A stretch of 64,000 nucleotides of DNA from Myxococcales bacterium (GTDB taxonomy: Bacteria; Myxococcota_A; Polyangia; Nannocystales; Nannocystaceae). Location: positions 1 through 64,000 of the forward strand of contig JACKDV010000005.1 of assembly GCA_020633315.1 (NCBI GenBank), written 5' to 3'. The notes below the pieces were generated by a model. It worked only from the letters and a program-made list of their open reading frames with translations. It ran no database searches and was not told the origin of the DNA. The position numbers and the translations under genes were made by a program. Below are positions 41,009-52,753 of this stretch, one piece after another. The number at the start of each line of letters is the position of its first letter. Position 1 is the first letter of the stretch.

Positions 41009-41688
41009 TCCGGCTGTCGCCGCGGCTGCGGGCGGTGGCCGAGCTGGTGCCCGCCGGGACGGCGGTGGCCGACGTGGGCACCGACCACGCGCAGCTGCTG
41101 GCGTGGCTGCGGCGGCACGGGAGGATCACGCGCGGGGTGGGCATCGATGTGGTGGAGGGGCCGCTGCGGCAGGCCGAGCGGACCCTGAGCGAGGCGCGGG
41201 TGCAGGGAGTGGAGCTGCGGCACGGGGACGGGCTGCGGCCGCTTCGGGCGGGCGAGGTGGAGGTGGTGGTGCTGGCCGGGATGGGCGGCGCGCGGATGAT
41301 CCGGCTGCTCGACGCGGCGCCGGAGGTGGTGGCGGGGCTGCGACGACTGGTGCTGCAGCCCAACACCGACTGGGTGGCGATGCGGCGGTGGGTGATGGAG
41401 CACGGGCGGCTGCAGGACGAGCGGATGGTGGAGGACCGCGGCAAGTTCTACGTGGTGCTGGGGGTGGAGCCCGGTGCGCCCGAGGCCACGCGCTGGAGCG
41501 AGGACGAGCTGGTGCTCGGGCCCCGGCTGCGACGGGAGCGACCGGACCCGTTCGTGGCATGGCTGCGACACGAGCGGCAGCGGGTGGAGCGGGCGCTGGC
41601 GAGGGCCGAGCGAGGACGCGACGACGCGGCGCGGGTCGACGAGCTCCGCGAGCACCGGGCCCGAGTCGTGGCGGAGCTCGAGCGCTGA
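40993..41688 (+). CDS. trmK: tRNA (adenine(22)-N1)-methyltransferase TrmK
   Basis: The 231-residue protein matches TrmK/COG2384: LSPRLRAVAELVPAGTAVADVGTDHAQL (SAM site DVGTDH), GIDVVEGPLRQAERTL, VVVLAGMGGARMIRLL, LVLQPNTDWVAMRRWV and EDRGKFYVVLGVEPG. A C-terminal coiled-coil-like segment (about 195-231) completes the usual length. It methylates A22 of certain tRNAs. It starts at GTG 40993 inside the last 16 bases of the RND pump gene, an unusual partner, and is presumably translated by coupling. Confidence 0.92.
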   Translation: MEAALIRLSPRLRAVAELVPAGTAVADVGTDHAQLLAWLRRHGRITRGVGIDVVEGPLRQAERTLSEARVQGVELRHGDGLRPLRAGEVEVVVLAGMGGARMIRLLDAAPEVVAGLRRLVLQPNTDWVAMRRWVMEHGRLQDERMVEDRGKFYVVLGVEPGAPEATRWSEDELVLGPRLRRERPDPFVAWLRHERQRVERALARAERGRDDAARVDELREHRARVVAELER

Positions 41689-41765
41689 GGGGCGCAGCCT
41701 CGGCGCTCGACGTCTCCATCGCACGCTCGCATCGACGTGCTCACCCGCGACACGTCGTACCTTCA

Positions 41766-41808
41766 TGACACTCGGATCCATCGACACATTGGTGTCAGCA
41801 TCGATGGA
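41766..41808 (+). repeat. overlapping, mutually exclusive inverted repeats upstream of the 41832 gene
   Basis: TCCATCGA (41777-41784) pairs with TCGATGGA (41801-41808). Inside it GACAC (41783-41787) pairs with GTGTC (41792-41796), and TGACAC (41766-41771) can instead pair with GTGTCA (41792-41797). The alternatives exclude each other in part, as in attenuators, or they are nested operator sites. Confidence 0.5.
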
Positions 41809-41831
41809 CCCTCAGCGTCATCGAAAGTCAC

Positions 41832-42785
41832 GTGCACAGGGGTTTCGATCGCAGATTCACTGCGCCACCATGGTCGACCGTGGGTGTGGCTCTCGACGAC
41901 TCGATCGACTCGATCCTGGACGGGCGGCATCGCATCGTCCGCAAGCTCGCAGGGGGGCTGTGCGTGGTCGCCCTGGCCTCGCTCGCCCTGGGGCCCCGCC
42001 CGATCCTCGCCGCTCCGACCACCGAGCCCCCTCCACCGGCGCCCTCGATCACCGTGGAGGGACCGGTGCAGGTGGAGGTCGCGGCCGAGATGATCGAAGG
42101 CGAGCTCTACCACGGCTGGATCCACGATCATGCACGCACCGCCCTCGAGCGTCGGGCCCCGCTCCGAGCGGGGGACCGCATCTCGGTGCGGCTCCGCGGG
42201 TTCGCCCTCGACTACACGATCGAGGTTCGGGCCTACCGTCCCGGCGAGGAGGGGCAGCCCCGCTGGACCGCCGACAAGGGCTGCAAGTGCAAGCTCGACG
42301 AGATGCTGCTCGAGGTCGAGCTCCTGGTCGACCGCGCGGCCGACGAGCTCGCGGCCGTCGCGGGGGCCGAGCAGCGGGCCGCTCGGGAGGAGCAGCGTCT
42401 CGCCCGCGAGCGAGCCGAGGCCGAGGCCGAGCAGGCGAGGCTCGAGGAGGAGAATGCGCTGAGGTCCGAGCCCTATCGTCCCGCGCGGCTCGGCTTCGCG
42501 GGCGCCGTGGCGACGGGAGTCGGAGGGGGCATGCTCGTCACCGGGATCGCGCTGGCAGCCAAGGGCCAAGGCGCCCCGACCGGCAACGACCTGGTCGCCC
42601 CGAGCGACCTGAGGCCACCGGGATTCGCCCTGCTCGGGGTGGGCCTGGGCATCCTCTCGACCGGGGTGACCCTGCTGGTGATCGACGTGGTGCGCTGCAA
42701 CAAGGACCGTCTCGAGTGTGGTCGGCGAGAAGGGGTCTTCACCCGCGCGACGCGGGCGCGAGCGAGGAGCATGACATGGCGATGA
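41832..42785 (+). CDS. hypothetical exported protein with coiled coil and two C-terminal membrane helices
   Basis: The protein has a signal-like segment (LAGGLCVVALASLALG) and a domain of about 110 residues with a KCKCK-like CKCK. A charged coiled coil (about 175-215; AAREEQRLARERAEAEAEQARLEEEN) and two hydrophobic helices near the C-terminus (FAGAVATGVGGGMLVTGIAL; FALLGVGLGILSTGVTLLVI) follow. This layout is common in myxobacterial proteins of unknown function. The start is uncertain: GTG 41832, 41880 or 41886. Its end overlaps the next lipoprotein gene by ten bases. Confidence 0.72.
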   Translation: MHRGFDRRFTAPPWSTVGVALDDSIDSILDGRHRIVRKLAGGLCVVALASLALGPRPILAAPTTEPPPPAPSITVEGPVQVEVAAEMIEGELYHGWIHDHARTALERRAPLRAGDRISVRLRGFALDYTIEVRAYRPGEEGQPRWTADKGCKCKLDEMLLEVELLVDRAADELAAVAGAEQRAAREEQRLARERAEAEAEQARLEEENALRSEPYRPARLGFAGAVATGVGGGMLVTGIALAAKGQGAPTGNDLVAPSDLRPPGFALLGVGLGILSTGVTLLVIDVVRCNKDRLECGRREGVFTRATRARARSMTWR

Positions 42786-44524
42786 GCAAGACCTCGAGCA
42801 ACGGGCTCGCGACCCTGGCGTCCTGCGGGCTGCTCGCCCTCGGGCTCACCGGCTGCGGGCGCCGGATCATCGACGAGCACTGCCTGTTCCAGGGTGGCGA
42901 TGCGAGCTGCGAAGATGGTGAGACCTGTGTGGTGGTGATCGCAGGGGGAGTGGTCTTCGGGGCCCACGACGGCTGCCTGGCGCACGAGGATCCGACCGAG
43001 CTGGACGCGGGGCGGCTGCTCCGTCTGCCGTACGGGCTCCCTCGGGCCGCGACGCCGGAGGATGGGCTCCCCGAGCGCGACACCGTGCTGGCGATCCTCG
43101 AGCAGCGCGTCGGCGAGGAGGGGCTCGAGGCGACCTGCTCGCTCGACGGCGTGCTGCCGACCGAGATCGCCGAGCTCGAGGAGCTCGGCATCGTGCTCGA
43201 CGCGAGGGAGCGCCTGGAGCAGCTGCGCAAGGAACGGAGGATCCGTGACCAACGGGCGTGGATCGACCAGGGGGAGGCCGATGCCGTTCGAACCCTCCAT
43301 GGCGCGATCGACCAGTGGGTGAGCACGTGCGAGATGGCCGCGGGGACGAGCTCGGGCTCGAGCGACGACTCCAGCTCGGGCTCGGGCAGCGGGACGAGCG
43401 AAGGACCACCGTGCACGTCGCACGCGGACTGCACGGATCCGAGCCTCCCCTTCTGCGACGAGCTCGGCGAGTGCGTGTCGAGCTGTGCCGACGTCGCGGA
43501 TGGAGATGCCGCTTGTGCAGAGCTCGCTCCTTCCCAACCGCTGTGCGTGGGAGATGCCTGCGTGGCATGCACGGCCGAGGACGACTCGGCATGCCGGGCC
43601 ATCTCTCTGCTGTGCGACCCCGAGGCACACTCCTGCGTGCCCTGCACCGAGCACTCGCAGTGTGGTGACGCCGCCTGCGAGCTGGCCACGGGACGGTGCT
43701 TCCCGATGGACACCGTCGCCCACGTGGGGCCCGGCCGAGAGTATGGATCGATCTCGTCGGCCGTCTCTGCCCTCGGCACGGGAGCGACCACGCTCATCAT
43801 CCACGCAGGCACCACCTACGGCGACTCAGTGCTCATCGGCAGCGGCATGAGGCTGGCCTTCCTGGCCGCCGATGGCGAGAGGCCACAGTGGAGCGGCCTC
43901 CTCCCGGTCACCGTGGCGGGAGGGACCCTGTACGTCGACGGTCTGAGGATCCAAGGCAGCAACACCGCCGTGGAGCTCGAGTCCGATGGGCTCGCGTGGA
44001 TCGATCGCACCGAGATCGTGCAGGCAGTGATTGGAGTCGAGACCCGCGATTCCTCGGTGGCGGTGATTCGCAGCTCCATGATCGGCTACTACTCCTCCGC
44101 CAGCATCTCCCCAATGGCCGCATACGACAACTCGTCGGTCGTGGTCATCGACTCTACGCTCTTCGGCTACTATCCCGGCGGGGCCGGCACCAACCTGGTC
44201 TGCTCGTCCTCGGGGACCGTAGAGGTCCGGGGCAGCATCTTGATCGGACAAGACGACGGCGTCCCCGACTGCATGGACGCCGACATCTCGTACTCCGCCA
44301 TCAACGGGGGAGCACCCGGGACGGGCAACGTCGACGTCGGGTCCTTCGAAACCTCTTGGTTCGTGAGCTACTCGGGCGAGGACTATCACCTCACACCGGG
44401 AGGCTTCGTCACCTTCGCCGACATCGCCCAGTGGCAGACCGGCGATCCCACCACCGACATCGACGGCGATCCCCGTCCCACCATCGACAACGCCCTCGAC
44501 TACGCCGGCGCCGACGTCCCGTAG
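42776..44524 (+). CDS. large surface lipoprotein with EGF-like Cys-rich part and parallel beta-helix
   Basis: The 582-residue protein has a clean lipobox LTGC (Cys27), an N-terminal domain with a coiled segment (about 100-180) and a Ser/Gly linker. Cys-rich units follow (about 215-310; CTSHADCTDPSLPFCDELGECV, CVPCTEHSQCGDAACEL). A right-handed parallel beta-helix (about 320-545; GREYGSISSAVSAL, YVDGLRIQGSNTAVELESDGLAWI) ends in the common DIDGDPRP tail. GAGGAG lies six bases before ATG 42776. It is probably displayed on the outer surface. Its stop faces the stop of the next minus-strand gene with one base between. Confidence 0.85.
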   Translation: MAMSKTSSNGLATLASCGLLALGLTGCGRRIIDEHCLFQGGDASCEDGETCVVVIAGGVVFGAHDGCLAHEDPTELDAGRLLRLPYGLPRAATPEDGLPERDTVLAILEQRVGEEGLEATCSLDGVLPTEIAELEELGIVLDARERLEQLRKERRIRDQRAWIDQGEADAVRTLHGAIDQWVSTCEMAAGTSSGSSDDSSSGSGSGTSEGPPCTSHADCTDPSLPFCDELGECVSSCADVADGDAACAELAPSQPLCVGDACVACTAEDDSACRAISLLCDPEAHSCVPCTEHSQCGDAACELATGRCFPMDTVAHVGPGREYGSISSAVSALGTGATTLIIHAGTTYGDSVLIGSGMRLAFLAADGERPQWSGLLPVTVAGGTLYVDGLRIQGSNTAVELESDGLAWIDRTEIVQAVIGVETRDSSVAVIRSSMIGYYSSASISPMAAYDNSSVVVIDSTLFGYYPGGAGTNLVCSSSGTVEVRGSILIGQDDGVPDCMDADISYSAINGGAPGTGNVDVGSFETSWFVSYSGEDYHLTPGGFVTFADIAQWQTGDPTTDIDGDPRPTIDNALDYAGADVP

Positions 44525-44525
44525 C

Positions 44526-44987
44526 TCAGCTCGCCTCGCTGCACTCGCGCCAGGCGTGCTCCTTGTCCATCACCTCCACGCACTGGTGCCCCATTGGACA
44601 CTCGCAGTCCTGCTCGCAGCGGATCTGGCAGCTCCGCTCCAGCACCGCGCCGATGAAGTCCTGGCACACGTAGCCGTCGGGACACTCGTCGTCGACCTCG
44701 CAGGCGCTGCCGATCGCGCCGGCGTCCTCGGTCACCGGCACGCACCCGGTCTCGCTCGAGCTCGCACCGCCGGAGCTCCCGCTTCCCTCGCCGCTGCTCC
44801 CGGCCCCGCTCGAGCCCGCCGGGCCACCGGAGCTCGCCGTCCCCCCGGTGGCCTCGCCTCCATCGGTGGTCGCCGCCGAGCCGCCCGTGCTCGTCCCCGA
44901 GTCGGCCTCCGTGGTCGAAGTGGTCGAGTCGTCCCCGCAGCCGAGGAGCCCCAGGCCGATCACCAACGCCAGTCCCTGCGCGCGCAT
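44526..44987 (-). CDS. small Ser/Gly-rich lipoprotein with Cys-rich C-terminus
   Basis: The 153-residue protein has a lipobox GLLGC (Cys17) and a Ser/Thr/Gly linker (about 20-80). A C-terminal Cys-rich module (about 82-153) carries the spacing C...C.VDDECPDGYVC, SCQIRCEQDCECPMGHQCV, as in Dickkopf/EGF-like surface proteins. It is probably exported and disulfide-bonded. No operon partner is evident; the gap to the upstream gene is 138 bases. Confidence 0.78.
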   Translation of the reverse strand: MRAQGLALVIGLGLLGCGDDSTTSTTEADSGTSTGGSAATTDGGEATGGTASSGGPAGSSGAGSSGEGSGSSGGASSSETGCVPVTEDAGAIGSACEVDDECPDGYVCQDFIGAVLERSCQIRCEQDCECPMGHQCVEVMDKEHAWRECSEAS

Positions 44988-45125
44988 CGGTAGATCCCTA
45001 ACCCTCCTCCACCCGACGGCGGAAGCGAAAATCGAGCCCCTCGCTCCCGCCGCACGTGCGGCTCCTCCCCTCGCGGCCTCGTCGTGCCCCGGGCGCCCCG
45101 GGACCCGCTGGGCACGCGTCGCGGC

Positions 45126-46526
45126 TCAGGGCGTGGGGGCGTTGCGGTACATGCGGATCCAGGCGTCCTCGTTGCGCGCATTCGATTGCACGTAGCCCAC
45201 CACGGCGAGGCGCGAGCCCTCGTCGCTGGGCGTCACGCCGAGGCAGCCGTCGAGCAGACCATCGTCGGCGCCGTTGGTGTCGCTCCACCACAGCATGCTC
45301 AGATCGGAGGCACGGCGGTCGATCCCCTGCGCGAGCCCGGAGCCGGCGACCAGGGATCCGGCGGTGTACACGTCGCCCGTCGGATCCACGGCCACGCCGC
45401 CATGGCGGCCCGGACCCTCGGCCACGGCCTCGCCGAGCTGCATGAAGTCGGGGTCGTAGCGCGCGACCCACGGGAAGTTGCCCGAGATGCCCTCGGAGTG
45501 CTCTCCCGCGAGCAGAAGGTTGCCCGCCGCGTCGAGCGTGCCGGCCCAGGGACGATCGAGCGAGAGCGTGTAGGTCCACGAGACGCCGCCGTCGGGATCG
45601 AGCTTGCGCACCACGCCCACGACGCCGCCCGAGACTTGTGACTGGCCGAGGAGGTAGGCGTTGCCCTCGAGGTCTGCGACCACCGCGGTGGCGAGGTCGA
45701 GCTGGTGGAACAGCGGGTCGTCGTAGTGATCGATCCACAGCACGTTGCCGTCGGGGTCGAGCTTGCGCAGCGCCATGTCGGCCCCCTCGGTGTCGGTGCC
45801 CTCGGTGCTCGCGACGAGCAGGTCGCCCGCGGGGTCCACGGTGACGCCGACGGCATAGTCGTCGCCCGAGGTGCCGGTCCCCGGGCCGTCGAAGCGCTGG
45901 ATCCACACCGCCGCGAGGCTGTCGACCGACAGCCGGATCACCAGGGAGTCGCGCCCGATCGCGGTGAGCTCGCTGCCCACGATCACGAGGTCACCGTCCA
46001 CCCAGGTCATCGCGTTGGCACGGTCGTCGCCGTGCTGCGCCCCGTCGTAGGTCCAGGTGGCGCCCTCACGACCGTCGGGGCCGTAGCGATGGAGCCACAG
46101 GTCGCTGCCCTGCCCCACCACGTCGGTCGTCCCGAGCACGTAGAGGTTGCCCTCGGCGTCGAACCGCGCGGCGACGGCATCGTCGTCGCCACCCCCATCG
46201 TAGGTCGCCGTCCACAGCACCTCGAACGGGACCGTGCAATTGGAGTAGCACGCGTCGCCGTCGACCACGTTGCGGTCGTCGCACTCCTCCTCGACCTCCA
46301 CGAGCCCGTTGCCGCACACGGAGGCCGGGCCGGTGGAATCGCTCGCGGAGCTCGAGCCATCGGCGGCCGGGGCCTCGGTGGCGGACGCTCCGGTGCTCGA
46401 GCTGGCGGGCTCGGCGGTGGTCGAGCCCGTCGAGCCGTCGGCCGGGGCCGAGCCCTCGTCTCCGCACCCGAGCAGGAGCAACGCGAAGGAGACGGGGAGC
46501 CGCACTCGAGGCATCGGAGGATCCAT
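45126..46526 (-). CDS. lipoprotein with Cys-rich repeat and beta-propeller (SBBP-like) repeats
   Basis: The 466-residue protein has a lipobox LLLLGC (Cys21), a Ser/Thr linker and one DUF4215-like unit (about 70-97; CGNGLVEVEEECDDRNVVDGDACYSNC). About seven repeats of a propeller blade of the SBBP kind follow (DAEGNLYVLGTTDV, DPAGDLLVASTEGTDTEGADMALRKLDPDGNVLW, DLEGNAYLLGQSQVSGG). This predicts a surface-exposed beta-propeller. ATG 46526 is used; the in-frame ATG 46514 is four codons later. Confidence 0.83.
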   Translation of the reverse strand: MDPPMPRVRLPVSFALLLLGCGDEGSAPADGSTGSTTAEPASSSTGASATEAPAADGSSSASDSTGPASVCGNGLVEVEEECDDRNVVDGDACYSNCTVPFEVLWTATYDGGGDDDAVAARFDAEGNLYVLGTTDVVGQGSDLWLHRYGPDGREGATWTYDGAQHGDDRANAMTWVDGDLVIVGSELTAIGRDSLVIRLSVDSLAAVWIQRFDGPGTGTSGDDYAVGVTVDPAGDLLVASTEGTDTEGADMALRKLDPDGNVLWIDHYDDPLFHQLDLATAVVADLEGNAYLLGQSQVSGGVVGVVRKLDPDGGVSWTYTLSLDRPWAGTLDAAGNLLLAGEHSEGISGNFPWVARYDPDFMQLGEAVAEGPGRHGGVAVDPTGDVYTAGSLVAGSGLAQGIDRRASDLSMLWWSDTNGADDGLLDGCLGVTPSDEGSRLAVVGYVQSNARNEDAWIRMYRNAPTP

Positions 46527-46594
46527 AGTCCTCCCCGCCGCAGGGCGATAGCCGAATCGAGAGCCGTGTCCGAGCGTCGCACCCCGAGGCCGGC

Positions 46595-49695
<3,101 letters not shown>

Positions 49696-49699
<4 letters not shown>

Positions 49700-50616
49700 C
49701 GCCGGGCCCCCTCGGCCGCGGCCACCGTCTCGAGGATGCGCCGCGCGGTCGCCCGCGGTGCCTCCACCTGGGGGCAGTGCCCGATGCCGTGCATCACGAC
49801 CAGCCGCGAGCCGGGGATCGCCCGGTGGTAGGTCCGGGCCGCGCTCAGGTCGATGAGGCGATCGCGATCGCCCCACAGCAGCAGGGTGGGCACCGCGATC
49901 TCGCCCAGGCGCTCGCTGAGATCGAGATCCGACGAGACCAGCTCGTCGAGGATCTTCTCGTTCATCTCCCGCCGCGCCATGAAGCGCTCGGCCATCAGCC
50001 CCCGGACCAGGCCGGAGCCGGGCGGCATCCGCTCGACCACGAAGCGCACGAACGCGTGGTACTCCTCGCGGCTGTTGATCACGAAGGGGTTGTGCCCGGC
50101 CTCGATGTGCCGCTGCATGGCGCTGGCCACCGGCATGCGCACGCCGGCCGCCCCGATGAGGGTCAGCGAGCGCACCCAGCCCGGGTGCTCGAGCGCGAGC
50201 CAGGCCGCGACCGCTCCGCCCAGCGAGTTGCCCACCAGGTGCACCGCGTCCGGGGCCACCTCGGCCAGGGCCTCGCGCAGCACCCCGGCGATCCCGGGCA
50301 CGTCGTAGAGGTGATCGCGGTGCTGGCTGGCGTCGGAGAAGCCGGGCAGGTCCGGGAGGATCGCCCGTCGCGTGCGGGTGACCGCCCGCGCCACGTCGAC
50401 GAAGCTGTCCTTGGTGTCGGAGAAGCCGTGGAGCATCACCACCGGCGCGGGGTCGTCTGCGGGCCCGCCCACCAGCATGGGCACCGAGAAGCGACCGGCC
50501 GTGGCGTGCTGGGGGCGAACCCGCCCCATGCGACGACGCAGATCGAACGCGAGCTGGGCCATTCGCAAGCGCCGCAGCCGACCGGATCCCTTGGCTGGCG
50601 AAGCGCTCTCCGACAC
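49696..50616 (-). CDS. alpha/beta-hydrolase
   Basis: The protein has the alpha/beta-hydrolase order HGFSDTKDSF (oxyanion loop), GNSLGG (nucleophile Ser about 131), LLWGDRDRLID (acid) and GIGHCPQVE (His about 280). It is MhpC/esterase-like with an N-terminal helix rich in Arg. GTG 50616 is preferred because TACGAT ends eight bases upstream; ATG 50562 is an alternative. The substrate is unknown. The stop overlaps the kinase start by four bases, so the two proteins may be made together. Confidence 0.87.
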
Positions 50617-50746
50617 TGCGGCACATCGTACCGCACGCCCACGCCTACCCTGGACTCGAGTCCACGGCTGCCGCAGTCCGCGACTGACGACGATCAAGGG
50701 GGGTGTCGCAGGGTGCCACGCTCGATCCCCCCGGCCATGGAGATCA

Positions 50747-50777
50747 TTGATAAATTCCCTGTGATCGTCTCTTGCTA
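50747..50777 (+). promoter_or_regulatory. possible promoter for the 50793 lipoprotein
   Basis: TTGATA (50747-50752) is a good -35 box in an A/T-richer patch. TTGCTA (50772-50777) could serve as the -10, but the spacer of 19 bases is long. The next start is ATG 50793 behind a G-run. Confidence 0.25.
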
Positions 50778-50792
50778 TCTCAGGGGGGCATC

Positions 50793-51614
50793 ATGACCAC
50801 CAAGACCCTTGCTGCCCTCGCCTTCGCCACCTCCACCATCGCCCTCGCCGCCTGTGATCAGGTCGACCCCGCGTCCCGCGCAGAGATGCGAGAGGCCGTG
50901 GTCGAGGTGACGGAGCTGGGCGACGGGCTGGGCGCCCAGGACGAGATCATCGAGCTGACCACGAGCTTCACCCTGGGGCAGGGGGTGGAGGCCGCGGCCG
51001 AGGAGATCCGGGCCTTCGTGACCAGCCAGGTCCCCTGCTCCACCGTCACCGTCCAGCCCGGCCAGGTCTCGATCGACTTCGGCGACCTCTCCGACTCCTG
51101 CGTGTACCGGGGCCGCACCTACGCGGGCGTGGTGACCGTGGCCCTCGACCTCTCGGGTGGGGGCGCCCACGTGACCCACACCTACGAAGGCTTCACCGGC
51201 GGGCGCGTGACCATGGACGGCACCTCCAACGTGGACTGGAACGCCGGCGAGCGTCACATCGTGACCGACCTCGACTTCACTTCCGACGATCGCAGCGTGC
51301 ACGTGGAGTCCGACCGCACCCAGGCCTTCCGCGCCTGCGAGGGCGTGGCCGCGGTGTGCGTGAGCATCGAGGGCAGCCGCCAGTGGACCAGCGAGCGCGG
51401 GGACTGGGACATGACCATCGCGGGCGTGGAGGCCCGCAGCATCGACCCGGTGCCCGAGGCCGGCACCTACACCGTGCTCAACCCCGAGGGCAAGGAGATC
51501 GGCCTGAGCTTCTCGCGGGTCGACGAGGACACGATCGAGGTGTCGGTCACCGGAGGCCGCCGCGATCTGGTGTTCCACGTGACCGCCGCGGGCCAGGTGC
51601 AGGACGGGGAGTAG
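50793..51614 (+). CDS. hypothetical lipoprotein
   Basis: The 273-residue protein starts at ATG 50793 behind GGGGGG and has a signal ending ALAAC (Cys21). The mature part is mainly beta, with repeated polar strands (GQVSIDFGDLSDSC, YAGVVTVALDLSGGGAHVTHTYEGFTGGRVTMDGTSNVDW, RHIVTDLDFTSDDR). This suggests a secreted beta-sandwich or barrel. Four internal cysteines may form disulfides. I do not recognise the family. It precedes the 360-residue gene by four bases and may act with it. Confidence 0.78.
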   Translation: MTTKTLAALAFATSTIALAACDQVDPASRAEMREAVVEVTELGDGLGAQDEIIELTTSFTLGQGVEAAAEEIRAFVTSQVPCSTVTVQPGQVSIDFGDLSDSCVYRGRTYAGVVTVALDLSGGGAHVTHTYEGFTGGRVTMDGTSNVDWNAGERHIVTDLDFTSDDRSVHVESDRTQAFRACEGVAAVCVSIEGSRQWTSERGDWDMTIAGVEARSIDPVPEAGTYTVLNPEGKEIGLSFSRVDEDTIEVSVTGGRRDLVFHVTAAGQVQDGE

Positions 51615-51618
51615 TCGC

Positions 51619-52701
51619 GTGGGCACCCACGAGCTCCGCTGGGAGGTGCAGGACGGCCTGCCCCGCATGGTCCTCGCCCCGGACGGCACCCCGCTGATCC
51701 GGGGCGAGCACGTGGACGGCTCGTGGCGGCTGCACCTGCGCTTGCCCGATCACGGATCGATCACCCTGGTCCTCGATGCGAGCACCCACCCGGTGCTCGG
51801 GCGCTGCGACCTCGTGCTCGATCGAGAGGGCAAGCGGCTGGCCCGGGGCTCGGCCGTCGACTGGCGAGCACCCACCGAGATCCCCGCGCTCGATCGCCCG
51901 GGTGCCCTGCCGCGCGGCGCGGGCACGGCCCTGCTCAACCTGCTGGCGTGGCAGGCCGTGCGCGCCGGCTCGGGGCCGCTGCGCTACCACGGCCCCTACC
52001 CCAGCGAGGCGCTGTGGACCACGCTGCGCGCGAGCTTTCGGGTGGACGGGCCGCCGGACGAGGCCGAGGCACGCTTCGTGGCCGAGGGCGAGGCGCGGGC
52101 CGTCGCGGGCACCCGTGCGCCGATCGACGTGGCCTTCCATCCCGAGCCCCACACCTGGCACTGGAGCGCGCCGCGGGTGTGCGTGCAGCGACGCCGCGGC
52201 ATCGAGCGGGTCTACGTGGATGGTCGTCCCTTCGAGCGCGAGGGGCCCGGCCCGTGGTGCCTGGACGAGCAGGGCTCGGAGTGGATCGCGGGCGTGCGGA
52301 TCGCCGGCGTGCGCTGGGCGGAGCTGCTGCGCCTCGACCCCGAGGGTGTTCCGCGGGGCGAGCCGCAGGCCCTGCCACGAGCGCCCACCGATCTGGTGAG
52401 CAGCCCGCTCCCTCCGCCCGTGACCGCGGTGCTGTGCGAGGTGCTGGTGCTGCAGGCCCCGCGCTTGCTGCAGCCTGCGATGCGCCGGACGATGGACGCC
52501 CTCGAGCTGCGCTGGGGTGACACCGCCCCCGAGCTGGTGCGAGCCTGCGACGACGCGATCGAGCTGCACGCAGGCCTCGTCGCCGCTCTGCCCACCGATC
52601 CCAGCGCGCTGCTGGGCACGCTCGTCCACCTGGTCCAGCCCACGGCGCGACGGCTCGCCGCCGCCTCGCTAGCGGCCGCGTGGGACGAGCCGTCGGGCTG
52701 A
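51619..52701 (+). CDS. hypothetical protein, unrecognised
   Basis: The 360-residue protein starts at GTG 51619, four bases after the lipoprotein stop. No signal peptide is seen. The N-terminal half is beta-rich (WEVQDGLPRMVLAPDGTPLIRGEHVDGSWRLHLRLPDHGSITLVLD). The middle has many Trp and Pro residues (FHPEPHTWHWSAPRVCVQRRRGIERVYVDGRPFEREGPGPWCLDEQGSEW). The C-terminal part (about 255-355) is helical. Codon use is like that of its neighbours, so it is a real gene, probably cytoplasmic, of unknown function. Confidence 0.78.
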   Translation: MGTHELRWEVQDGLPRMVLAPDGTPLIRGEHVDGSWRLHLRLPDHGSITLVLDASTHPVLGRCDLVLDREGKRLARGSAVDWRAPTEIPALDRPGALPRGAGTALLNLLAWQAVRAGSGPLRYHGPYPSEALWTTLRASFRVDGPPDEAEARFVAEGEARAVAGTRAPIDVAFHPEPHTWHWSAPRVCVQRRRGIERVYVDGRPFEREGPGPWCLDEQGSEWIAGVRIAGVRWAELLRLDPEGVPRGEPQALPRAPTDLVSSPLPPPVTAVLCEVLVLQAPRLLQPAMRRTMDALELRWGDTAPELVRACDDAIELHAGLVAALPTDPSALLGTLVHLVQPTARRLAAASLAAAWDEPSG

Positions 52702-52753
52702 GACCACCGGGTCGCCCCCACGCCCTTCGCCGGCGTGCCACAATGCCGACGGC

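Noticed and set aside
36679..41688. Single 1669-codon frame covering the RND operon and trmK
   Set aside because: Only the last 231 codons (from GTG 40993) are TrmK. The rest is an out-of-frame shadow of the adaptor and pump genes.
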